Below, one piece after another: positions 10,491 to 20,330 of a stretch of 32,445 nucleotides of DNA; positions within the stretch are counted from its first letter, which is position 1; each line of letters begins with the position of its first letter. The translations under genes and the position numbers were made by a program. This DNA is from Parachlorella kessleri (taxonomy: Eukaryota; Chlorophyta; Trebouxiophyceae; Chlorellales; Chlorellaceae). The notes under the pieces are model-generated. The model saw only the letters and a list, made by a program, of their open reading frames with translations. It had not been told where the DNA came from and did not search any database. The stretch is from contig BBXU01001962.1 of NCBI GenBank assembly GCA_001598975.1, positions 1-32,445 of the forward strand, read 5' to 3'.

Positions 10491-13400
10491 TCAGGCAGCT
10501 GCTGGCTCCACCACCCCCACTGCCTCCTCCTCCAGGGTCAGTGCTGCGGTGGCCACCTTGTCTACCCAGCCATCCAGGCGCGTGGCCAGGCCCGACACCT
10601 GGGGCATGGTCAGGATGCGGGGCTGCACCCAAGACACCTGCAAACAGGGGGTGAAGTCAGGTCTAGTCAAACAGCCTACCCGCCACCTGGCATGGCTGAT
10701 GCAAGGTCATAACAGTGAGGTCTCTCAAAGCATACCTGACATCCAGCCCTACCATTTCCCAGCTATGCCCCCCTTGCCACACTACATGCCACCATTACGA
10801 AACAATGCCGCGCAAAGGATGAAAGGAAGCGAGGGGAAGGGTGTGCAGCCAGACACCTGTGCGCTAAACGATGATGACCTGTGTAACTTACACAACCCCA
10901 ATGCTCATCCCAAGGTCAATAGCTTCGCTTCAAGGCAGGCAGGTAATGACACAGGGGTGTCAACCCCTCATACACTAACATATCTCTCCTGGCATAGACC
11001 CCAGGCCTTCATGAATACGCAAGCACCCCGTACCTGCACCGTGCCCTCCACTTGATCGATCACGCCCTCAATCAGGTGCAGCGCCAGGGTCTTCATGAGC
11101 AGGAACTCCACGCCGTCCAGCGGCAGCTTGGCCCGCTCACCGATGGTGGCCATGGGCACTGTGCGCTCCTCGGCAGGCAGGCTACAGCATGGGCAAGAGA
11201 GAAAAGGGGAGCAGTTGACAAGATACGAGGTGCTACTGGGTAAATATTTGTCTCAGCCATGGTCGCCAGGCGGGGTAGGGTGTGCGGGCCTTGGCTGGCA
11301 GGTAGGCGGCAGCAGCAGCCGCAGCATCTTGAAGGATGCCGTAGAAGCAGTAGCAGAATATAGAAGGGTGCCGTAACGCATCCACTGTTGAAGCCATCGT
11401 TCAGGCTGTCCCAAGCACGCCTGGTTACTCCCCCCCAGCACAGCATCAGCAATACTGTGGCCACCACGAACAAAACGACCGCAAGCCAGCTGCCGCCCCA
11501 CCTGGCAATGAGCTCCATGAGACAAAGCACCGTGATCTTCTCCCGCAGCCGCCGCTCGTGCTTGACCAGCTCCGGCTGCGCGTTGAGCACGGTGGCGTAC
11601 TTGGCACACAGCTCGTCGTAGCGGTGGATGTCGCCTGCAGGGAGGAGGCCATGAGGTAATGCAGGCTTAGTGCATGGAAACCTATCACGTTGGGGAGGTC
11701 AGAACTGGGTGATGACAGCGTTCAATGATTCAGCCACTGATTCAGCGGTGCATGATGGGGATCCAGGCAGGCGTCGTCGTTATGATAAAGCGGAACATGT
11801 GCCAAAAGCCTGAAACTCCTTCCCAACTGCCTAGGCAATGCACTTCCACAGGTATCCACACCCGCTGCAGCTATGGAGCGGTCCACAAATTATGGGAGTC
11901 TGTCGGTCAAACCAGCCAAAGCGATACATAACAGCGCAGGCTTACCCGAGTTGAAGCACTCCAGCATCTCCTTGAGCCAGCCGTAGCCGCCACCCGGCAG
12001 CACCTCCAACTGCAAGACACGCCCTTCAAAATCCGGTCGATAGCAGCACCACAATGACAGAGCCAGGTGGAATCAGGGCAAGGTGTGGATTCGAACCCGG
12101 CAAAGGACAGCGTGCAACACTAGGCACAAACTAATAAGTTCTTGCTCAGTTCAGCTCCACCTGCTGCCTCCATGTGCACAGTAGTCTGTGGCTACTCCTC
12201 TTTGCACAGCCATCACTTACGATGGGGTGCAGCAGCAGCTCCCCAAAGTTGTAGACGTCCTCCCCCAGCAGCGACGCAAGGGAGACATCCACCGCCAACG
12301 CCTGCAACCAGCACAGAGCGCTCCATGCCCTGAGCCTGCCACTCTTTTCATAATCAGCATAGCGCCTCCTGTGATTAGGCCTGCTGCTCCCATGAGTAGC
12401 AACATATAGGACTCCATGCTTCAGCCCACTCCATCACGACCACAGAGAGCCACTCTGGGAGACTTACCAGCTTGGTCTTGTCGTCCAGCCTGTCTAGCTG
12501 CTCGAATGCCAGGTACATGAGGGCGGCCTTGTAGTAGGCAGCAAACTCCTTCAACTCTCGGTGGTATAGGGAGGCGGCATAGTAGACGGCTGCGCTCACT
12601 GTTGGGTCGACCTGCATCGACACAAGGGGATAGGGAGGCGGACATTTCCAAGGGGATGCCCAATGAGGGGCCCCACATAGATACGATCGACCAAAGCCGT
12701 ACGAAGCACACATAACAGTAAGCCCCCCTCTCACTACGCAGGGTTACCCCCAACAACAAGCAGAAAGAAATGTGGAGAGAGGAGTACAGGCGTTGGCATG
12801 AGCACATGGCTGAGTACTCCCCTGCCTGCCCCCCTCCCAGCGCCATACCTACCCAGCCGCAGCCCGTCACACCCACAACCATCAGCATGTCACACACTAC
12901 TTTCTCAAGAACAACCTAATACCCACAACTGCCAGGTGGTCCAGCTACATACTGAAATCCCATAGCTACATCACATCCCCTACAAGCAACCTATCACCCA
13001 CGTCTGCCAGCTGGTTCAGTTACAATCAAAGACCCCACAACTACATCACGTCCCCCCTACAGGTGACCTATCCCCTGATCGCTCTTCATCACACACATCT
13101 GCCAAATGCTCCTGCTACACTCAGAAACCTCATAATCACATCACATCCCCTGCAAGCAACCTATCACCACCCACGTCTGCCAGGGTGTCCAGCTGCTCCC
13201 TCCCCGCCTCCACCAGCTCCTTGCACTGCGCCAGGTCAGCACCCAGCAGGCAGTACTGCGCCAGCTGCATGCGCAGGTACAGCACCGGCTCCGCCGTGTC
13301 TGGCTGCTTGGAGGCTTCCAGGCCGGAAATCACGTCCTTCACAAAGCCGATCGCCTCCTGCAGGGGGGGGGAGGGGATTATAAGGAGGGCCTGGGGATAG

Positions 13401-14067
13401 ACAAGCTGGACGAAGCCCTGCGGGCTGAAAGTAGCTTACTTGCTCTATGCTTCATGCTCTTTTTGCGCAGCCCAACTTTTCAAGCTTGAAGGCCATGTGG
13501 CGGGTCCAGCTACCACAAAGCGTTCACCCCAGGCCAGCAGCTCGGCATGCACGCCCCACTGATGCTTCCTTCCCTCCGGCCCCCCTCCTCCACTTACTCC
13601 TGCGATGCGAGCCGTTACGGCTGACCAGACACTGCTCAAGTCCAAATGCCCCTGCTGACCTGTGGGTCCTGTATCTGCTTGCTGACTTGCGAGGCGAACA
13701 CCGCCAGCTTCAGCAGGTTGATTTTGTGCGCAAAGCCTGCGATGAAGTTTTGGTACTGCAGGGACACAGGCGATATTTGGTAAGACTTCCCCACTTTGCC
13801 ACAGCTGGCTTGGCTCTTGCGCAGGTTCGCAAGCCCCATTTGAGACAAGAGTCCCAAGGCCCTCGTGCTGCATGCTCCTTGCTGGCGTACCAGGCTAATC
13901 AAGAAGCCGCCCCGCTGGAAAGACTCCAGCTCGATGTAGCTTTCCAACTTGACTGTAAGCTGGTGCCATAGCTTCTTTTGGTACAGCTCCCCAAGCTCCG
14001 CTAACTGAGCTGCGATTTCGGGCCGCTGCCCTGCTGCAGTCTCTATACATTGCTGATAGCGGTCCAT
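10491..14067 (-). CDS. RPN9: 26S proteasome regulatory subunit RPN9 (PSMD13), 390 aa
   Basis: Non-ATPase subunit of the 19S lid, a PCI-domain scaffold of the 26S proteasome in nucleus and cytosol. Nine exons, in transcription order: 14067-13891, 13755-13660, 13357-13175, 12611-12468, 12301-12221, 12009-11946, 11634-11502, 11181-11034 and 10637-10491. All introns are GT-AG and the sum is exactly 391 codons. Family landmarks: LYQKKLWHQLT near residue 28, NFIAGFAHKINLLKLA, the helical repeats, LLGEDVYNFGELLLHPI, CLMELIA, then the PCI winged helix (LPLDGVEFLLMKTLALHLIE, VSWVQPRIL). Length is close to the plant protein. The ATG at 14067 gives the usual short N-terminus before the LYQKKLWHQL block. 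It is divergent from the FMO gene about 400 nt away. Intron 3 carries degenerate tandem repeats that copy its own 5' splice site. Confidence 0.95.
12087..12126 (-). mobile_element. Possible tRNA-derived SINE relic in RPN9 intron 5
   Basis: On the minus strand GGTTCGAATCC (12097-12087) fits the RNA polymerase III B-box consensus. TGCCTAGTGTTGC (12126-12114), about 30 nt upstream, loosely resembles an A box. The T-arm stem is not kept, so this is not a functional tRNA. No tail or target-site duplication was recognised. Confidence 0.25.
12921..13190. repeat. Degenerate 75-95-nt tandem repeat in RPN9 intron 3
   Basis: About four units begin at 12921, 12996, 13091 and 13169 with versions of ACCCACGTCTGCCAG, followed by a CATCACATCCCC...ACCTATC segment. 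The last unit overlaps the end of RPN9 exon 3 and its donor. The unit at 12996-13010 is an exact 15-nt copy of the exon/donor junction, so the intron holds decoy 5' splice sites. Confidence 0.75.
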
Positions 14068-14465
14068 GATGGCCTGCACCAGCCTGGCTGCGCGTCCGAA
14101 CGCTTGGATCAGAAGGCGAAATAATCAGATGGGTTGATGGTATGTGTTTGAGATGGCGTGGGCCGTACACAACTAGAGCAGCGTTTACAGAGCGTCTTAT
14201 GTTGTAATCGTGAGCTGGCATGCAAGAATGCCATGCTTGCCACAGCTGGCGGGACCAGGTCTTGGACCAGTGTCCCAGACTGCCTCCCATATTGTCTCAA
14301 CCCATTACATGCCAATGCACCGTCTCCAGCCTGGATGCTATCTCCACGGGTGACTGCGGAGCTGGGATTCAAGGCAAGCTGGGCATTCTGCTTTTTGCTT
14401 GCACTCGCTGCTGAGGCAGGGTGGAAACCCTAGTATTGGTTTGTAGTTCTCTTGTAGCAGTGGCA
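14068..14465. promoter_or_regulatory. Divergent promoter region of RPN9 and FMO
   Basis: About 400 nt separate the two head-to-head start codons and no third gene fits, so both promoters and 5' UTRs should lie here unless upstream non-coding exons exist. No confident TATA box or named motif was recognised. An in-frame TGA at 14412-14414 bounds the FMO frame. Confidence 0.5.
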
Positions 14466-17400
14466 ATGACACCAGCCTTGCCAGGCCTGGACTCGCATGC
14501 CCGCATGTCGCGCCAAAGCGGGTTTCCCCTTGCTGTCTTGCAGTCTACTCCCAGAACCTTGCTGCAAAGGCTATCACGTCGTGTGTTGTATCCGAAACAC
14601 TCCAGTGGTGCCAGCTCTCCAGTTACAGCCATGGCAGCCAGGGAGGAAGGGCCAGCAAGGCAGCCGCTTTCAGTGGTGAGTTCCAAGGCACTCGTTCAGT
14701 GCTCGGCGCACCTGGACCGCAGCCTGTGCGCAGTGGAGCACACATATTTTACAAAAGCATCCAAGGCTTTGACATGGGAGCTGACAAGCACTCATAACTC
14801 AGCCTGTGACAGTAAAACACCGGCCCCGTTGGCAGCCTTAGTACTTGCACTGCGTACGCGGGAGGTGTTTAGTATGCATAGGTATGTCGGCGCTTCTGGA
14901 AGTGGAGCCGGTGGCCACCTTCAGCTTTGTAAACGACTCTGGCTCCGCTGGCAGGCAACTAGTTGCCACATACCAAGCAGGATTTGAAACCCTGGCGTGG
15001 GAGGGTGGGTGCAGGCTGTCATTGGTGCAGGAGCAGCAGGGCTGGTGGCGGCCCGGGAGCTGCTCAGAGAAGGCCACAGGGTGAGCGTGTTCGAGAAGAG
15101 TCCCAGCGTGGGCGGGGTGTGGGTGTACACTGACGAAGTCGAAGATGACCCCCTAGGGGTGGCGCCAGGTAGGATTGACACATCAAGCCAGGTCTGAGCA
15201 TACGGGCCTACGTAAAGTGTGTGCTGCTTGCTTGTATGCCAAGGATATCCTCGTGGCCTCGACCTCGGCCCAAAGCAAATTACACCCTGTCGGCCACTCG
15301 GGTGTTGTGCTTGACTGGTGCATGCTCCGCATGTCGGGGTTGCAACACGTGGAATAGGTGTAGATTGTATGGTCTTCGCAGGGCGGCATCAGGTGCACGG
15401 CAGCATGTACGCCAACCTGCGCACTAACTTGCCGCGGGAGGTGATGGGCTTCTCTGACTTCCCCTTCGATGCCAACTTTCCGGGATCCCAGGACAACCGC
15501 CAGTTTTGCTCGCACGATGAGGTATGTAGATGGGGTGAGGTGGGTCGGTGCAGTTACAGGGGAAACAACACACCTCTTTGCTGCTGTTAAAAGACTGCCA
15601 GTGTTGGTTTCAGCTTGGCCTTTGGGGTTTGGGGTGCTGCGTATGGTGTAAGCGTGGATGGTAGCAGGTAGTGAGTTTTGCGAGCTTGCTGTGCTGGGCT
15701 TGGCAGGGTGGCGTGCATGGTATGCAGGATAGCGATTACCTGCCGTCCTGGAGAACATACTGCACTCGTCTATACCTACTTATGGTGGTGGCATGCACGG
15801 TATGCTGCGCACAGTGATAACTTGCCTTGCTGGCGGCCGGCCTGCATCAGCGTCACATGTACCTGTGGGTGGGGGTGGGGAAGCCATGCAGTCTGCCTTT
15901 CAGTGCATTGGTGGGTGCCAAGGATAACAATGCCCGTATTCAGGCCCTGCGGTATCTGGAGGAGCCACCAAGTGCAGATCCTGAGGTATCTGGAAGATCC
16001 CCTGTGCAGGTCCTGAGGTATCTGGAGGCCTTCGCACGCTGGTTTGACCTGCTCAGAGTCGTGCAAACCCAAACGGAGGTAATTAGTGTGCGGCCTGTGG
16101 AGGATGGCTCAGCAAGTAGTGCAGCAGGGTCAGCATTGGCACTGGCATCTGCAGCACATCTGGAGCATGCCCAGAGGAGTGGCTCCGGCACCAACGGCGA
16201 CCTTCCACAACCAGCAGCAGGAGCTGGCAGCAACAGCAGCAGCAGCAGTGGCAACAGCAGGTCACGGTGGGAGGTCACGGTGCGAAAAGCGGACGGGGCA
16301 AGGGATGGAAGCTGTGCTACTGCCGCAGCTCAAGCCTCGCCAGCTGGACAGGCTAATGGGAACAGCCACCAGAATGGTATAGAAGAAGGCCAAGGAGCAG
16401 GTGCCAGTCGAGAGCTTTTTGATGCGGTGGTGGTCTGCAATGGGTAAGCTCTCTTCATCAGGCTACGGCGTCCGCGTGCACCTTTTGCTGTTTATTGAAT
16501 GACCGATATGGGGCCCCTGGGAGCAGATGTGATGTTCTATTGTTCCCGATGCACCAAAAATTGCCGCTGTAAGTCAGTGAGATCTACTGTGGAAATGCCT
16601 GGTTCTGCTCCGGGCATGCCTGGACCGAGGTGTGCAGTGGAGGAGGGAGTCCGTGTCGACACGTCCTACTAGATGCATGATGTGTGCCCAGCAAGCTCTC
16701 CTTTGCGCTGCAGGCACTATGCCGAGCCAAGGGTGCCTCCCTTCCCAGGCCAGGCCGTGTTCCCAGGGCTGCAGATGCACAGCCACAACTACCGCAAGCC
16801 GGAGCCCTTTGCTGGGCAGACAGGTCGGTCGGCGACAGCGTTTGGACCCAGCCATGGTTGAGGCTTGGTGAACGCCTCGTACCGAGCATCCCAGTGGCTT
16901 AGTTCTGGTGGACTGCAAAAATGGCAGCCGGGACATAGATGCACCTGTCATTGTGGGCCAGAGTCTGGTTGGCTTTCCCCCGGCCACTGGCTGGAGGCCA
17001 CTTGACTGTGTGTGCCTGCCTAAGCCAAGCCCATAGCATGGGTCCGATGTCACCGGCACTATTGGCAAAGAATGGTTCTCCTGTATGCCTTTGCAGTCTT
17101 GCTAGTTGGCGCCGCCTCCAGTGGGGTGGACATAGCCCAGGAGCTGGCGAAGCACGATGCCAGGTAAGTCACAGGTGTTGCGCCCGTCAGTCCTTCAAGT
17201 CGAGGTATGTTCAAGGGCTCATGTGTGCGTTTGTCATGGCTGGGCGGAAGCCCCCAGAGGCAGTCATAGGGTTGTCAGCGAGTGGACTGCTGGGCGAGAA
17301 GAGGGGGACATGGTGGTGGGCTCTTGCCGGTGCACACCTGGGTCCTGAGAACCATTGGAACTTCTAGGTCCCCAGATCCTGCTGCACTTCACTGCAATGG

Positions 17401-19685
17401 TGCCTTTATCCTTGAGACGGTGTGCCGTCCTTGAGCCAGGAGACACAAAGCTGGACACCTGGAAACCCTGGTACAAGGCCACGGCCTGCCTGACCCTTTC
17501 CCTTCCTTCCCTTTGCAGCGACGGCTTGCATGCTGCTCTCGTAGCCGTAGGTAGCCCCTCCCCGGCCATGACAGAACACTAGCTTACACTGGCGGTGCTT
17601 ATGTCGCAGGGTCTATCTGTGTGCCCGGGTATGGGAAAACCCGCTCACCGGGGAAGCACTGGACCTGGACACATCCTCCGCCGAGGCGGCCATGCCAGGG
17701 GAGGTGACTAAGGCTGCCAACATCAGGGAGCTCCATGCAGACGGGTCTGTCACCCTTGAGAGCGGGGCGGTTGTACCGCGTGTGGACATGGTCATGTACT
17801 GCACAGGTGAGTCACTCCCTGGGGTAAGCCAGCACGCCTCTCATGGTGGCTAACGTGCATGGAGTGGTTCATGTGCACGGGTTGGTGAGGGGAGGGGTGT
17901 GCTGGTTCGACCCGGTGGAGTTACTGCTGGGCTGTTTATGGTGTGGCAGGCAAGGTTCCAGTCTGGTAAGGGCCTAGCCTGGATGTACGGGCTAAATGCA
18001 TGCTGCCAGGAGAGGCCCGCAGGCCGCTTGGCATGGGTGCTTGCTGACACCAGTAATAAGTTGGGTGGATAGTAGAATGGTATGGAGTTGCAACTTTGCT
18101 ACTTCTCGGCTCTGCTCTGCTCAGCACTTTTTCCGCTCAAAGCGCATGTTCTGCACTGTGCTGTGCAGGGTACTACTACTGCTTTCCCTTCCTAGAAGGG
18201 ACAGGCATCGTCACTGTGGCGGACAATCGAGTGGCCCCGCTCTACCGCCATGTCTTCCCTCCTGCACATGCCCCTTACCTCTCCTTTGTGGGGCTACCCT
18301 GGAAGGTGCTGGCAGTGTTGGGTCTGTCACAGCAAGCGGGCTTGGGGCCCTTGAGGTTCAGAGGCAGTTCCAGCAGCACTGCCAGACTGACGCATTCCCT
18401 GCCCTGCGATGGAACTGTGGGGTTTGGGATTACGCTGTGCAAAGTGTATATGCGAGGGTCTCCGCCCTGGAGCATGTTCGGAGTCACTCGAGCTCGAGAT
18501 AAGACCGCGTGCCACCCCGCAGAGGGCGCTCTTCTGTGCCTCCATTGTCAATGCAGTGCAAGCTTCCAACCATGCAATGCCATTTTGCAGGTTGTGCCTT
18601 TCCCGCAAATGGAGCTCCAGAGTCGTTGGATTGGGCGGGCGCTGTCTGGCAGGGCTGAGCTGCCGAGCGCCGAGGTAGGCTGGCAGGGGCAGTGAGGTAG
18701 AGAATATGCAAGAATCTTTTGGTGACGCTGCTGAGCTGGCTCTGTTACTTCCAGTTACATGGAGGCTGGCTCCATCCTTTGGGTGCCTTCCCTATTGTGA
18801 AGCTCGCAATGTATGATGTGCCTGCCCTGTCCTCCCAGTATGTAGAGGCTGTAGGAGAAGGACTTGGTCCAAGCGAGTGCACTGCGCAGCGCATCCCTGT
18901 GGCTCTTCCCTTGCCTGACACCAGTCTCAAGCCTTTCTTTAAGCCACCTGCACTGACCCGCTGCCAACCGCTCTGCCCACCTGCATTGCCCCTGCGCCCT
19001 CAGGAGATGGAGGCTGCCACCAAGCGCTTCTACGTTGAGCTGGAGGCCCAGGGCGTGGCCCCCCGCTACACCCATCGCCAGGCCGGCGAGCTGCAGTGGC
19101 AGTACAACGATGCCCTTGCGGAGGCGTGTGGGGCAGGTAGGTAGTAAGCCACCTGAGTCTAGTCAATGCCTTACTTGTAGAGCGTTGTACTGGATCTAGC
19201 AGCCACCTGCATGTGGCAGGCGGGGGGACGGTAAGAGGTTGGTGCTGCAATTGCAGCAGCACCCATGGTGGGCGCAGTGGAAGGGACTCTGCATTTCAAG
19301 CGCTGCTTCCTCGCTGCCATCTATACACCGGCTGCTTGTTTGCGTACACCAGCACCACACAGACGGGCTGCCACCGAGACACGCTTGCATTTCTCTCACT
19401 GGTTGCCGCATGGGCCTGATTGTCTGCCGCACGCAGACATCCATAGTTGGGGCTTCACTAAATTGCTTTCTCTCGATCCTCTCCCTGCCTGGTGCAGATG
19501 TTCCCCACCAGCCGGCCTGGCGCAAGGCGCTGTACAACGCCTGCGGTAACTCCCGCAAGCTGCATGGTGATGCCTACAGAGATGAGCCGCTAAGGGGTGT
19601 AGCCAAGGAGGAAGAGGAGGCGAGGCGTGAGGCTGAGGCGCTGTGGGCTGCTGCCGAGGTGCAGCGGGGAAAGCAGCTGTCGTGA
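14466..19685 (+). CDS. Flavin-containing monooxygenase, plant-like (about 617 aa)
   Basis: FAD- and NADPH-dependent enzyme of the FMO family, which oxygenates soft nucleophiles such as sulfur or nitrogen; the substrate is unknown. Eleven exons: 14466-14675, 15015-15168, 15382-15521, 16010-16443, 16714-16823, 17097-17163, 17610-17806, 18169-18305, 18591-18674, 19004-19136 and 19498-19685; phases match at every junction. FAD motif GAGAAG (74-79), FMO signature FPGLQMHSHNY (329-339), NADPH-site variant GAASSG (354-359), then a YCTG-type segment and SFVGLP. The start could also be ATG 14505 or 14631; the last has the best start context. The first 65 residues (Ser, Arg and Leu rich) look like an organelle targeting peptide. 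Exon 4 carries a long Ser/Ala/Gly/Gln-rich insertion not usual for the family. The exon 4 acceptor region is triplicated. Confidence 0.88.
15941..16030 (+). repeat. Triplicated 3' splice-site/exon-start segment in FMO
   Basis: Three near-copies of an AG acceptor followed by CCTGAGGTATCTGGA begin at 15944, 15978 and 16010 (periods 34 and 32 nt). The third gives the family-like junction (HDE followed by VLRYLEAF). The first is 66 nt upstream, in frame and open, and would add 22 residues. The second shifts frame and meets TGA after 12 codons. Confidence 0.8.
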
Positions 19686-20330
19686 CGTGGCGCCCTTGCC
19701 AAGGCAAGCCTGCCTGCCTTCACGCATGTTGCTCGCACTGCTGCTGCATGGGCAGGCGTCCTTTGGGCCCAACACCCCCAGACCGAACGCCGCTGCGCTT
19801 AGCAATGTTGGGGGTTTAGGGCCACTGCCAAGGCAAGCAAGCCTGCAACTATGCAGGCCCTTGGTGGTTGGTGTCAAGCTGTTCCGCGCTATGCACGTTT
19901 GCTCTATTCTTGCGTCTCACAACTGCAATTTTCTGTATTGCTTTGGTACAGCACATGCTGTGCATATAGTTGGCAACAGCTGTATTCCTTCATATAGCAA
20001 GGGCTGGGATGCTATTCAGTGTTCACTGCCGTGCCAATCCCCCATGATCTGCATTTACTTGTTTTTTAAATCAAGCTTCAATAACTGGGCCAAATAAATG
20101 GGGTGAATGAGTAATGGACTACTAACCTGGATGGAGAAAAGTTGTAGGATGCATGGGTCGGTTAGCCGTAACAGATGCATCCAGATGTCGGGCAATTAAG
20201 CGTTCAGTCTTCCAGCAGCGGCCCTTCAATGGGGCCGTCAGTAGCGAGCTGCATCTGAAGCGGTGCATCCGGTGCGCCGGCGCCTTTTGGCGAGCTCCCT
20301 GGGATCGCTCCACCAGCAGCAGCTGGCACC
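19686..20330. other. Intergenic region between FMO and the NEK kinase
   Basis: No coding exon is visible. AATAAA at 20093-20098 is a possible, weak polyadenylation signal about 410 nt past the FMO stop. The segment directly before 20331 should hold the kinase promoter or 5' UTR; no motif was recognised there. Confidence 0.45.
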
